DNA from: Catenovulum maritimum
Lineage (GTDB): Bacteria; Pseudomonadota; Gammaproteobacteria; Enterobacterales; Alteromonadaceae
Direction of reading: 5' to 3'
Length of the DNA: 51,573 nucleotides
NCBI RefSeq assembly: GCF_001050375.1
Contig: NZ_KQ130505.1
Location: 1-51,573, forward strand
Position 1 is the first letter of the stretch. Each line of letters begins with the position of its first letter. A model generated the notes under the pieces. That model saw only the letters and a list, made by a program, of their open reading frames with translations, searched no databases and was not told where the DNA came from. The position numbers and the translations under genes are program-made. This document shows positions 41,909-50,315 of this stretch, piece by piece.

Positions 41909-42454
41909 ATGAGGCTGTTAAAGCTAAAAATTTATCCAGTTATTGCCGCTGTTTTATTACTGAACTTAGTAGCGGCTTGTTCAAATCAATCTCTGCAAGA
42001 TTACGCAAAGACCACGCCTAACTTAAAGCTTGAAACATTTTTTAATGGCGAATTAATTGCTTACGGTATGGTATTTGATCGCTCGGGGAAGATGACTCGG
42101 CGTTTTGAAGTCGAGCTTCTTGCTAAGTGGCAGGGTAATCAAGGTGAGATTAAGGAGTGGTTTGAATTTGATGATGGCGAAAAATCAACAAGAATTTGGC
42201 AGCTAGAGAAGCTATCAGAGAATAAATATAAAGGCACAGCAAACGATGTTGTTGGTGTTGCGTATGGAGAAACCAAAGGTTCAGCGCTTTATTGGTCTTA
42301 TGATCTATTGATTAACTATGACGGCAGTGAATATCAAGTTAGGCTAGACGATTGGATGTATTTAATGGATGAAAAACGTTTACTTAATCGAACCGAAATC
42401 GTTAAATTTGGCATCAAACTCGGTGAAGTTATTTTGTATATAGAGCAAAAGTAA
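41909..42454 (+). CDS. DUF3833 family lipoprotein
   Basis: The 181-residue product has a lipoprotein signal with VAAC (Cys24). The ATG at 41909 follows an excellent AAAGGAG at eight-base spacing, so I reject the GTG at 41900, which overlaps it. The mature domain matches DUF3833 (LKLETFFNGELIAYGMVFDRSGKMTRRFEVEL, then GVAYGETKGSALYWSYDL and YLMDEKRLLNRTEIVKFGIKLGEV). It is a lipocalin-like envelope protein of unknown function and the last gene of the ChrR-sigma operon. Confidence 0.88.
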   Translation: MRLLKLKIYPVIAAVLLLNLVAACSNQSLQDYAKTTPNLKLETFFNGELIAYGMVFDRSGKMTRRFEVELLAKWQGNQGEIKEWFEFDDGEKSTRIWQLEKLSENKYKGTANDVVGVAYGETKGSALYWSYDLLINYDGSEYQVRLDDWMYLMDEKRLLNRTEIVKFGIKLGEVILYIEQK

Positions 42455-42571
42455 AGTATCAATTAGGGGACTAGTTTACTACGGTGTGTGGACGTTTTCT
42501 GTACATATTTTGTACCCAAAAGCTCAACACACCCTAGGCAAATAAAGCGAAAATATATTTTTATAATGCTA

Positions 42572-42603
42572 TTGATTTTGTTTGAATTAGACATATTATG
42601 TCT
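42572..42603 (+). promoter_or_regulatory. htpX promoter with overlapping palindromic operator
   Basis: TTGATT (42572-42577), a 16-bp spacer and TATTAT (42594-42599) form a good sigma-70 promoter 35 bp before htpX. The perfect palindrome AGACATA-T-TATGTCT (42589-42603) covers the -10 box, a position suited to repression. The same palindrome precedes the DUF2170/PspA genes at 31864-31878. Confidence 0.6.
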
Positions 42604-42633
42604 TTGTTGTCTCAATTCTAAGCGGAGTTAAAA

Positions 42634-43506
42634 ATGCAACGTATCGTATTATTCTTATTAACAAACCTAGCAATCATGCTGGTTTTAAGTGTTACCTTAA
42701 GTATTTTAATGTCTGTCTTTGGTATAGATCGCCAAGGGCTTGGTGGACTTTTAATGCTTGCCTGTGTATTTGGTTTTGGTGGCGCGTTTATTTCGTTGCT
42801 AATGTCCAAATGGATGGCAAAACGATCTGTGGGTGCTTATGTTATAGAGCAACCAAAAAACTCAACTGAGCAATGGTTAATTAGTACAGTTAAACGTCAC
42901 GCTCAACAGGCGGGAATCGGTATGCCTGAAGTGGCACTTTACCAGTCGCCAGATATGAATGCATTTGCAACTGGTGCAAACAAAAACAATGCATTAGTCG
43001 CGATTAGTACAGGCTTATTGGAAAATATGTCGCAACAAGAAGCTGAAGCCGTTATTGGGCATGAGATTAGCCATATAGCAAATGGCGATATGGTGACTTT
43101 AACTTTGGTCCAAGGTGTTGTGAATACCTTTGTTATTTTCTTAGCTCGAGTCATTGCTGGCATTATCGATAATGCAACTCGAAATAATAATAACGAAGGT
43201 GGTTTAGGCGGAATTGCCTATTTTGCAGTGGTGTTTGTACTAGAAATGATTCTTGGTGTGTTAGCGAGTATCGTTGTTGCTTGGTTTTCAAGAAAACGCG
43301 AATTCAGAGCTGATGCAGGCGGCGCTCATTTAGCGGGTAAATCCGCTATGATAGGCGCACTTGAAAAGCTAAAACGCAGTCAAGAAAGCCAATTAGAAGG
43401 CTCTATGATGGCATTTGGTATTAATAATAAACCTAAGTTAATGAGTTTATTTGCTAGTCATCCACCATTAGACGATAGGATTAAAGCGTTAAGAGAGTCA
43501 AGATAA
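42634..43506 (+). CDS. htpX: Membrane zinc protease HtpX
   Basis: HtpX is an inner-membrane M48 metalloprotease that degrades damaged membrane proteins alongside FtsH. The 290-residue product has two N-terminal membrane segments (about 5-28 and 35-55), the zinc motif HEISH at residues 143-147, two further membrane segments (about 157-180 and 195-220) and the third-ligand region [13 protein letters not shown]. Length and order match E. coli HtpX (293). It stands alone, with its own promoter and a strong terminator. Confidence 0.97.
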   Translation: MQRIVLFLLTNLAIMLVLSVTLSILMSVFGIDRQGLGGLLMLACVFGFGGAFISLLMSKWMAKRSVGAYVIEQPKNSTEQWLISTVKRHAQQAGIGMPEVALYQSPDMNAFATGANKNNALVAISTGLLENMSQQEAEAVIGHEISHIANGDMVTLTLVQGVVNTFVIFLARVIAGIIDNATRNNNNEGGLGGIAYFAVVFVLEMILGVLASIVVAWFSRKREFRADAGGAHLAGKSAMIGALEKLKRSQESQLEGSMMAFGINNKPKLMSLFASHPPLDDRIKALRESR

Positions 43507-43530
43507 TCGCTTTCTAATTCTGAAATTTAA

Positions 43531-43564
43531 AAAGCGCCAGCTAGCTTAGCTAGATGGCGCTTTT
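43531..43564 (+). terminator. htpX terminator
   Basis: A 9-bp stem (AAAGCGCCA / TGGCGCTTT) with an additional inner CTAGC/GCTAG stem is followed by a T-run. As it is palindromic with A-rich sequence before it, it may also act for the convergent PqiA-like gene. It abuts the partial MITE copy. Confidence 0.85.
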
Positions 43565-43655
43565 ATACCAGTTCACTCTATACTTTACGTAGAACAAACA
43601 TGCGCTAACAGGCATGAATTGCCGCTACTAGTAAACTAATAGCAAAATTCATAAC
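43565..43655 (-). repeat. MITE-like intergenic element, partial copy
   Basis: This 91-bp stretch is, in reverse complement, nearly identical to positions 14757-14860: a 31-nt core is exactly shared and only a few substitutions and one deletion of about 12 nt near the terminal repeat differ. One terminal end (ATACCAGTT) is present. The other third of the full element is missing, where the stop codon of the PqiA-like gene begins. It separates the convergent htpX and PqiA-like genes. Confidence 0.75.
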
Positions 43656-44219
43656 TTAAGGCTGCTTGTGTAAACTCAATTGGCTAATATGCGTACCAAG
43701 CAAAGAAAGTAAACAATAGCCTGTGAAGTAGTAAAAGCCTACCCCAGCCGCGGATAGCGTTTCGCTGCTAATTAGAATATCCAGTTTAAAACCAAACATA
43801 GAAATGGCTTGATTGTCCGCAGTGTCTGCATGATTAGTCGATAAAATGGCAAGGAAGATAGCGACAATAAAGACATCCGCCATAGACCACTTACCGATAG
43901 AGGCGACAAAATTCATTATTTTTTCTTCAAGTAAAGTATGACGCTTAAAATAAGCAAAGCTGACTAAACTTGTTTTAATCAGTGGAATACAAACAGAGAA
44001 AATAAAGATTAGAGCCCCAACAATGAAGCGCTGATCCTGCCAGAGCTCTTCAACTGTCGCTAGAATCGATAGCTCTTTATCGACAATCGACGAAGTTAAA
44101 ACAGAGGAGCTAACCTGTGCACTCATCTCCATATTTAACGAAAACATAGGTAATAAAATGCCTGGGATAAAGAGTCCAAGCGCAATCAAATTTAAACCAA
44201 ATCCAATATGTTTATGCAT
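43656..44219 (-). CDS. PqiA-like (paraquat-inducible protein A) membrane protein
   Basis: The 187-residue inner-membrane protein has four hydrophobic segments and the PqiA core pattern (LIALGLFIPGILLPMFSL, then LIKTSLVSFAY, then IGKWSMADVFIVAIFLAIL). E. coli PqiA has two such units and works with the MCE protein PqiB in envelope lipid transport; this single-unit form stands alone without pqiB or mce genes nearby. Zinc-finger cysteines of larger PqiA proteins are absent. Confidence 0.82.
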   Translation of the reverse strand: MHKHIGFGLNLIALGLFIPGILLPMFSLNMEMSAQVSSSVLTSSIVDKELSILATVEELWQDQRFIVGALIFIFSVCIPLIKTSLVSFAYFKRHTLLEEKIMNFVASIGKWSMADVFIVAIFLAILSTNHADTADNQAISMFGFKLDILISSETLSAAGVGFYYFTGYCLLSLLGTHISQLSLHKQP

Positions 44220-44321
44220 AAAATTATTATTCTGAGTTGTTTGTGGTTGAATGATAAACCTGAATGAAGCGTAAATGAAAGTGTAATTTCAAACAGTTAG
44301 GCTTAAATTTTAGTTAAAAAA

Positions 44322-44345
44322 AACGCCAACACTAAGGTTGGCGTT
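44322..44345 (-). terminator. Orphan minus-strand terminator
   Basis: A 9-bp stem (AACGCCAAC / GTTGGCGTT) with a 6-nt loop. Read on the minus strand it is followed by a run of T, the classic intrinsic terminator form, while on the plus strand no T-run follows. No minus-strand gene is apparent between here and 44631, so it may end a small RNA. Confidence 0.6.
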
Positions 44346-44631
44346 AAAGACACAAGGATTCTTACGGGAGTAACAAATTTAACTAACAGCTTAATAGACG
44401 CTTAAATTTTGACTTAGTTCAATTAAAAATAAAAAAGATAAATTTTTTATTTTTAACAGGGTTTAGCTCGACTAGGTGGGGGTTTTGCTAGCTCCAAAAT
44501 CAAATTACAAATGAGAAGTTTTTAAAACGGACTATTTTTATAAAATAGCAAAAAGGTGATTTGAATCATATGGCTAAGGGATTAATGCTGACTATACTGC
44601 AGGTATTGATAATTCGCTTAATGAGGCAAGC
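44346..44631. other. Gene-free stretch, possible small RNA region
   Basis: Together with the terminator this forms a 412-bp gap between the divergent PqiA-like and NhaD-like genes. It is AT-rich with a G-run (GGTGGGGG near 44477) and a small inverted repeat (CTATTTT/AAAATAG near 44533). I see no convincing protein frame. A minus-strand non-coding RNA ending at 44322 is possible but unproven. Confidence 0.3.
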
Positions 44632-45951
44632 TTGATTAATCCTTTAAGCATAAGTGCAATAATTTTAGCCGCGACCTTTATTGGTATTTTTACTGAGCAG
44701 TTTCATGGTATTGAAAGGGCCAAGTTTGCGATGGCAGGCGCAGGCGCTATTATCATTGCCGGTCAAGTATTTGGGTTTTATAGTCCAGAGCTCGCATTAG
44801 CTGCGATTGATTGGAATGTCGTTTTTTTACTGGCGATTATGATGATTATGGTTTCAATTATGGCCAGTACAGGTGGTTTTGAGCATATAGCGCAACGAAT
44901 AGGCAAGGTCAGTAATGGTAATCAATTTAAGTTAATCATCTTGCTCGGTAGTGTCATAAGCTTAATTTCATTGGTGTTAGACAATGTCACAACCGTTATT
45001 ATTTTTGGCCCGTTAATTGTCATTATTTGCCAAAGAATGGCTATTTCTCCTGTCCCTTATTTATTCACAGCGGCACTGTTATCTAATGCGGGGGGTGTAG
45101 CAACTCTGGTAGGTGACCCGCCTAATTTGATGATAGGCTCAGCAGCTAAAATTGATTTTAGTACCTTTTTTATTCATATGGCGCCACCCGTTTTATTCGC
45201 TTGGCTTGCCATTCTATTATGCCTAAAACGGTTATTCTCTGAAGACTTAAGCCAAACGAGTTTACATCAATTTTCTGGTCGAACGCATTACACTAATCGT
45301 CGCTTATGGCGTCAATCTCTTCGAGTCATGCTATTAATGGTGGTACTTTTTGTTATTCATCATCATATAGGTTGGCAGCCTTGGCTAGTGGCTGCAGCAT
45401 GTTTGACCTTGCTTATTTTTATTGCGAAAAAAGTAGATTTAGAAGAGGTAAGTCATCATATTGAAACCCCGATGCTAATATTTTTTATCTCGTTGTTTAT
45501 TTTGATTGGTGGAGTTGAGCACAGTGGCTTGTTGCATCTGTTAGGCGAGAAATTTAAGCCCATCATAATTAATTACCCTATTATCGCAGCCTTATTATTA
45601 CTTTGGATTGCAGCTATCTTATCCGCTTTGATAGATAATATTCCTTTTACTGCGGCTATGATCCCAGTCTTACTGAGTTTAGATAAGCAAGGTATCAACG
45701 TAAGCGTTATGTGGTGGGCGCTTGCTTTAGGTGTGGGCATGGGAGGCAATGGTTCGCATATAGGCTCAACTGCCAATGTATATATAGTGACTTTATCTGA
45801 GCGAATATCTAAGCAATATAATAAACCAGAGTGGGCAATTAGCCCTAGTTTATGGTTTAAAAAAGGACTCCCAGTTATGTTTGTCAGCTTGGTTGTGTGT
45901 AGTTTGTTTATCTATTTTGGTTATGATTTTCTTTATGTTGAAAATTTTTAG
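44632..45951 (+). CDS. ArsB/NhaD-type ion transporter (SLC13/CitMHS-like)
   Basis: The 439-residue inner-membrane protein has about eleven hydrophobic segments and the ion-transporter superfamily features VLDNVTTVIIFGPLIVII, SNAGGVATLVGDPPNLMIG and, in the second half, ALIDNIPFTAAMIPVLL and GVGMGGNGSHIGSTANVY. These two pseudo-symmetric halves are typical of ArsB/NhaD-like permeases. Substrate may be sodium/proton or an anion; no ars genes are adjacent. The start is TTG with GAGG five bases upstream. Confidence 0.88.
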   Translation: MINPLSISAIILAATFIGIFTEQFHGIERAKFAMAGAGAIIIAGQVFGFYSPELALAAIDWNVVFLLAIMMIMVSIMASTGGFEHIAQRIGKVSNGNQFKLIILLGSVISLISLVLDNVTTVIIFGPLIVIICQRMAISPVPYLFTAALLSNAGGVATLVGDPPNLMIGSAAKIDFSTFFIHMAPPVLFAWLAILLCLKRLFSEDLSQTSLHQFSGRTHYTNRRLWRQSLRVMLLMVVLFVIHHHIGWQPWLVAAACLTLLIFIAKKVDLEEVSHHIETPMLIFFISLFILIGGVEHSGLLHLLGEKFKPIIINYPIIAALLLLWIAAILSALIDNIPFTAAMIPVLLSLDKQGINVSVMWWALALGVGMGGNGSHIGSTANVYIVTLSERISKQYNKPEWAISPSLWFKKGLPVMFVSLVVCSLFIYFGYDFLYVENF

Positions 45952-46033
45952 GACTTAGGCTGAAACCAAATGATACAATCTTTCATATAAACCAAGTGGT
46001 ATTCAAGATCAGATTTAAATTAGGTTTGAAATT

Positions 46034-46303
46034 ATGATTAATGCGAAAAAATTAGAAGAAATTGCAAAACAGGTTAGTGAATCTTTACCGCCAAGCGTGA
46101 AGCAGTTTGCTGAAGATATGGAAGGTAAAACTAAGCAAATTTTGCAAAGTAAATTATCTCAACTTGATATGGTTTCTAGAGAAGAATTCGATGTTCAAAC
46201 AAGAGTTTTGATGAGAACAAGAGAAAAGCTTGTCGATCTAGAACAAAAAGTTGCAGCTTTAGAAGCATCTATAAATCAACAACAACCTGAGAGTAACGAG
46301 TAA
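46034..46303 (+). CDS. ubiK: Ubiquinone biosynthesis accessory factor UbiK
   Basis: The 89-residue product matches UbiK (formerly YqiC/BMFP): an amphipathic N-terminal half (KLEEIAKQVSESLPPSVKQFAEDME) and a C-terminal trimeric coiled coil (REEFDVQTRVLMRTREKLVDLEQKVAALEA). UbiK binds UbiJ and lipids and helps the soluble Ubi complex in aerobic ubiquinone synthesis. It stands alone here, convergent with the TrmH-like gene. Confidence 0.93.
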   Translation: MINAKKLEEIAKQVSESLPPSVKQFAEDMEGKTKQILQSKLSQLDMVSREEFDVQTRVLMRTREKLVDLEQKVAALEASINQQQPESNE

Positions 46304-46321
46304 AACCAACCGCTTTTAGAA

Positions 46322-46352
46322 AAAGTAAAAAGCTAATCTAGCTTTTTACTTT
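46322..46352. terminator. Bidirectional terminator between ubiK and the TrmH-like gene
   Basis: A 13-bp stem (AAAGTAAAAAGCT / AGCTTTTTACTTT) with a 5-nt loop. The right arm overlaps the last codons of the minus-strand gene. A- and T-runs on each side allow termination in both directions. Confidence 0.7.
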
Positions 46353-46847
46353 AACTTGGTTATTGGTATCTCGACTCGCTCTAATTAACTCATCACCAGC
46401 TATAGCTAAATCTGTCTTAGAAAGCCTGTCATATAAAACAACATTGACTGTTGCGGCTAAATTTAAGCAACCTATTGTTGGGATGTAGACAACTTCATCT
46501 GCCTGATCAACTATTTCTTGGCTAATACTGCCGTCTTCCGAGCCAAAAATATAAAATGCACTTTCAGGGTGTTGAAAATCGGGTAAAGGGGTCGCACCTT
46601 CAACTAGCTCCACACAAATAATCTTACTTGCCTTTGGGGCGGATGCTAATAAGTCGTCTGTTGCTGTCAGAGGTATGTGTTGCGTCGCATTTTTAGTATC
46701 TGTATGAAATCTTGCTGCACGCTTATATCTTTCGCCAGTATAAAAAACCGCATTAGCTTGAAAGCAGCCAGCTGCGCGCATAACAGCGCCAACATTACTG
46801 GGACTTTTAGGATTGATTAACCCGATTGAGATTTGCTTGTTTGACAT
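46338..46847 (-). CDS. SpoU/TrmH family RNA methyltransferase
   Basis: The 169-residue product has the SPOUT knot motifs: NPKSPSNVGAVMRAAGCF (motif 1), FYIFGSEDGSIS (motif 2) and VVYIPTIGCLNLAATVNVVLYDRL (motif 3). The minimal length without an RNA-binding extension is like TrmL/YibK, but the N-terminal and motif 3 details differ and the RNA target cannot be read. It would use SAM to 2'-O-methylate RNA. Its last codons form part of a terminator. Confidence 0.88.
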   Translation of the reverse strand: MSNKQISIGLINPKSPSNVGAVMRAAGCFQANAVFYTGERYKRAARFHTDTKNATQHIPLTATDDLLASAPKASKIICVELVEGATPLPDFQHPESAFYIFGSEDGSISQEIVDQADEVVYIPTIGCLNLAATVNVVLYDRLSKTDLAIAGDELIRASRDTNNQVKVKS

Positions 46848-46965
46848 AATTTAGTGGTATAAAAAAGGATAAAAAATTTTACCATTTATTTGCTGTCAGT
46901 GTGCAACAGTGTCGCCACTTTTATTTTTGAGGCTATTTAACCTGAACCATATGTTTGGGTTCAGG

Positions 46966-48192
46966 TTATTTACTATTTACTATGGCTAGTAATTCGTAAA
47001 TATCGATTGATTTAAAATCGATCGATTGCAAATACTGTAAACTAGAGTTATCCATTCCATAGTGTTTAAGTAGCTGAATAATTTCCTCTTTTTTATCCAT
47101 TTGAGCGGCCATTAACAACCTAAAAATAGTAAATCCTTTCGCTTTTTGGATAATTGAAAATTCATCAAAATGCTCTTCTTCGCCTTCTAACACTGGCATC
47201 ATAGGAATGTTATTAAAATTAAACGCATCGACTACGAGTGGTTTAATTATTTCTGAAAGTGTCATTAAATTCGCGACTATGTTCGCAGACGGTTCGTATG
47301 AATCTATGCTTTGCATTCTAAAGTCATCTTGGTGATGAGTAGCGGTTTGCCTTGCATAGTTTTGTCCCTCCTTACTCAAAATCGCTAACATGTTGAGTAA
47401 AAGGAATTCTGGAAACATATTTATTGCGCTAATTAAGTAGGTTTTGTAGGCATTGTTCCTGTTCTGATACCGAGCTAGTAAAAAAGCACACATGGAGGTT
47501 ATTTGTTGGTATTGTAATAACCTTTGCCAAGGCTTTTTCATATAACCCGAATATGAACGTATGTTTTTTTCAATCACAAGTTTCGGGATTAATATAGTGA
47601 CCCCTCGTACATTGAGTAGGTTTATCGCTTGTTGCAGGTCCTTGGCTTCTTTGGTTTTAAATTTGTTCTTATAGCCAGTGCTGTTGACGAAATTAATTAT
47701 CTCTTTGCTGAGCCAATCACACGAACCAATTAAGCTGGTGAGCCTTGAAATAGAAAGTCTGTCATCGCCTAGCTCAGAAAATATTCGTTTGTAGTGACTC
47801 ATATCTCGGTAATTTGTGAGGTATTTAAGAGGCACTTTTATGGCTTTTTCTAGATGTTTTTCAATGTATAAATCTATGCTATGAAAGACAGCTTGCTGTT
47901 TATCCTTTATATCTTGCTTTTGCTGCATTCTGCGGCGAATCGCATTAATTTCGACTTCTAACCTAACCCTATTTAGCTCAGCTTCTAGCTCGGCTTCTTC
48001 TGCCGATTTTTGAGCGCTTGTATTGCCCTCTGCGATAAATTCATAAAATCTTAAGTCAGCAGGTGTAAGGTCTATGTCAAATGAACTGCGGTTTTTATAA
48101 CTTAACTCTGCCGCTGTTATTCTTTTTTTTAGCGACTCAGTCAGGGGAGTTGAGTTATCTCCATCAAATGGAATATCATCGATAAAAGACAT
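46966..48192 (-). CDS. HDOD domain protein
   Basis: The 408-residue soluble protein has a charged N-terminal coiled coil (about residues 55-100, EEAELEAELNRVRLEVEINAIRRRMQQKQ), then an HDOD domain (about 120-310) with a degenerate helical core. The segments LSISRLTSLIGSCDWLSKEIINFVNS and LLNVRGVTILIPKLVIEK follow the family pattern. HDOD proteins are non-catalytic HD relatives used in signalling and regulation. The partner is unknown. The next minus-strand gene upstream ends 47 bp away. Confidence 0.78.
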   Translation of the reverse strand: MSFIDDIPFDGDNSTPLTESLKKRITAAELSYKNRSSFDIDLTPADLRFYEFIAEGNTSAQKSAEEAELEAELNRVRLEVEINAIRRRMQQKQDIKDKQQAVFHSIDLYIEKHLEKAIKVPLKYLTNYRDMSHYKRIFSELGDDRLSISRLTSLIGSCDWLSKEIINFVNSTGYKNKFKTKEAKDLQQAINLLNVRGVTILIPKLVIEKNIRSYSGYMKKPWQRLLQYQQITSMCAFLLARYQNRNNAYKTYLISAINMFPEFLLLNMLAILSKEGQNYARQTATHHQDDFRMQSIDSYEPSANIVANLMTLSEIIKPLVVDAFNFNNIPMMPVLEGEEEHFDEFSIIQKAKGFTIFRLLMAAQMDKKEEIIQLLKHYGMDNSSLQYLQSIDFKSIDIYELLAIVNSK

Positions 48193-48239
48193 TGGCCCCC
48201 CTTATAATTTGGCGTTATACGACTACTGTACTTTTTAAA

Positions 48240-48611
48240 TTACTTACGTTCAATTAATGATTTTAGTTCAAGCGCTTTTTTGCATGCAAGCTTTAAATTT
48301 TGTTTTGATAAAACAGGGTGATAATCTGTTTTTGACTGACAGTAATTTGAAATGAAACTATGAAAATTAGCAGGTTTTTGACTCAATTCAGAAATTAAAT
48401 CTTTTTCCGCTGTTGTGAAATTTTCCATCCAAAATTGCATCTTCTCAAAATACATAGAGGTTTTCGCATTTATTTTGGTATTGGTACTTTCGGCAGCTAA
48501 AAACCAAATTTTATCTGTCATATATTCTTTGTATTGCTGAAACTCAGGATGCTTCCATAGGTGCACAGATACCGCAAACACTATGGTCCAAATGAGTAAT
48601 TTTTTTAACAT
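48240..48611 (-). CDS. Small membrane-anchored or secreted hypothetical protein
   Basis: The 123-residue product starts with a hydrophobic segment (MLKKLLIWTIVFAVSVHLW) that is either an uncleaved anchor or a signal peptide, followed by a helical, charged domain with two cysteines (NYCQSK and KLACKK) that might form a disulfide in the periplasm. I chose the ATG at 48611, with GGAG upstream, over an upstream start that would add 36 atypical residues. It may share a transcript with the HDOD gene. No family recognised. Confidence 0.6.
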   Translation of the reverse strand: MLKKLLIWTIVFAVSVHLWKHPEFQQYKEYMTDKIWFLAAESTNTKINAKTSMYFEKMQFWMENFTTAEKDLISELSQKPANFHSFISNYCQSKTDYHPVLSKQNLKLACKKALELKSLIERK

Positions 48612-48750
48612 GGCTGTACAACTCCAAACCAGCTTTTGATCTAAAGCATATAATCTTATTGTAAAAACATAAAGTTTCACCATAAAGCTTAGCTTCAGGC
48701 TATAATGGCGACTATACACAATTATTGACAGTTTAGGTTAACATATTCAT

Positions 48751-50181
48751 ATGAATGATAAAATTGACATAAAAGTAGACACCTCCCCGGTGAAAATTCA
48801 GCCAGCAAAAAACAGTCATTCAAAAGTTGAAAGTTCTCGAAGCAGAATTTATGTCCGAGCAGTTAAAGGTTTATATCAAACGGTTCGCCGTCGAATGGGT
48901 ATGGTTTTTTTATCCGCTTTTATGTTATTGCCTTGGATAAACTTTAATGGTCAGCAAGCTATATTACTCGATGTCGAGCAGCAGCAGTTTCGCTTCTTTG
49001 CCACAACTTTGTGGCCCCAAGACTTATTGTTACTAACTTGGATATTTATCATAGCGGCATTCGCTTTGTTTTTTGTCACTACCTTTTTAGGTCGAGTTTG
49101 GTGTGGATATATGTGCCCGCAAACGGTTTGGACTTTTATTTTTATCTGGTTTGAAGAAAAAATAGAAGGCAGTCGACATCAGAGAATGAAGCTAGATGAT
49201 CAGCAAATGAGTGGTAAGAAACTATATAAAAAGGTTCTAAAGCATACTTGCTGGATACTCTTTAGCTTATACACAAGTTTGACTTTTATTGGCTACTTTG
49301 TCGATATAGGTCAACTCTTTATCGACTTTTTTACATTCTCCACCAGCATGCTGATTACGGCTTGGGTATTATTTTTTACTTTTTGTACCTATGGAAACGC
49401 AGGCTGGATGCGAGAAATTATGTGTACCCATATTTGCCCTTATGCTCGTTTCCAATCCGCTATGTTTGATAAAGATACTTTTACTGTATCTTATGATGCA
49501 AATCGGGGGGAATCTAGAGGCCCTAGATCTCGAAAAACTGATCATAAAGCGAAAGGGTTAGGTGACTGTATTGACTGCAACCTTTGCGTACAAGTTTGCC
49601 CAACTGGGATAGATATTCGTAACGGCTTACAATATGAGTGCATTAACTGCGGAGCTTGCATTGATGCTTGTGATGGTGTGATGGACAAAATGGGCTATGA
49701 AAAAGGCCTAATTAGTTATACTACTGAGCGAAAACTTGAGGGCGGCGTAACCCATATTTTACGCTCTAAGTTAGTTGGGTATGGTGCTGTTTTAGTTGTT
49801 ATGATGGGGCTTTTTGTGCACGAGCTTTATAGTCGCTCGGCATTCGATCTTGACATTATCCGCGATAGAAATCAGTTGTATCGTGAAAACTTTAATGGCC
49901 ACATCGAAAATACTTACACGCTCAAAATCTTAAATAAATCTCAGCATAATAGTGTTTATACCTTGTCTGTAGATGATTTACCTAGCGAAGTTAAATGGTT
50001 AGGCGATAAGCAAATTGAGGTTGTTTCAGGTGGAGTTGCGAATTTACCTGTCAGTTTAGAGTTAGATCCATACTTACTTGATGAAGCTATTACAGAGTTT
50101 TATTTTGTTATCACAGTTAAAAATTCGGCAGGGGAACCTGAAACTCAATACCACGAAAGCCGCTTCTTTAAACGTCGATAA
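48751..50181 (+). CDS. ccoG: Cytochrome c oxidase accessory protein CcoG
   Basis: CcoG (also FixG/RdxA) is an inner-membrane ferredoxin-like protein that reduces copper for assembly of the cbb3 oxidase. The 476-residue product has about five membrane segments, membrane cysteine pairs VWCGYMCPQTVW and EIMCTHICPYARFQ, and two 4Fe-4S motifs, CIDCNLCVQVCP (from residue 273) and CINCGACIDACD. A periplasmic Ig-like C-terminal domain (about 370-476) completes the family layout. No ccoNOPQ genes lie within the window. Confidence 0.96.
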   Translation: MNDKIDIKVDTSPVKIQPAKNSHSKVESSRSRIYVRAVKGLYQTVRRRMGMVFLSAFMLLPWINFNGQQAILLDVEQQQFRFFATTLWPQDLLLLTWIFIIAAFALFFVTTFLGRVWCGYMCPQTVWTFIFIWFEEKIEGSRHQRMKLDDQQMSGKKLYKKVLKHTCWILFSLYTSLTFIGYFVDIGQLFIDFFTFSTSMLITAWVLFFTFCTYGNAGWMREIMCTHICPYARFQSAMFDKDTFTVSYDANRGESRGPRSRKTDHKAKGLGDCIDCNLCVQVCPTGIDIRNGLQYECINCGACIDACDGVMDKMGYEKGLISYTTERKLEGGVTHILRSKLVGYGAVLVVMMGLFVHELYSRSAFDLDIIRDRNQLYRENFNGHIENTYTLKILNKSQHNSVYTLSVDDLPSEVKWLGDKQIEVVSGGVANLPVSLELDPYLLDEAITEFYFVITVKNSAGEPETQYHESRFFKRR

Positions 50182-50190
50182 TATAGCGCT

Positions 50191-50222
50191 AGTTTAGTAG
50201 CAAGTACCTTTGCTACTAAACT
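50191..50222 (+). terminator. Terminator-like hairpin after ccoG
   Basis: A 13-bp perfect stem (AGTTTAGTAGCAA / TTGCTACTAAACT) with a 6-nt loop lies 10 bp after the ccoG stop. The following sequence is AT-rich but lacks a clean T-run, so efficiency is uncertain. Confidence 0.6.
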
Positions 50223-50315
50223 TAATTATACATATCTTTACACCTCTATTCTTGTACCCATACATGATTGTCTTTAGATTTAATCTTCCTGATTTTGTCT
50301 AGAGACAAGTTAAAT

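Noticed and set aside
44632-45951. Arsenical pump ArsB
   Set aside because: The fold family fits, but there is no arsR, arsC or other arsenic gene nearby and the sequence is equally compatible with NhaD-like transporters.
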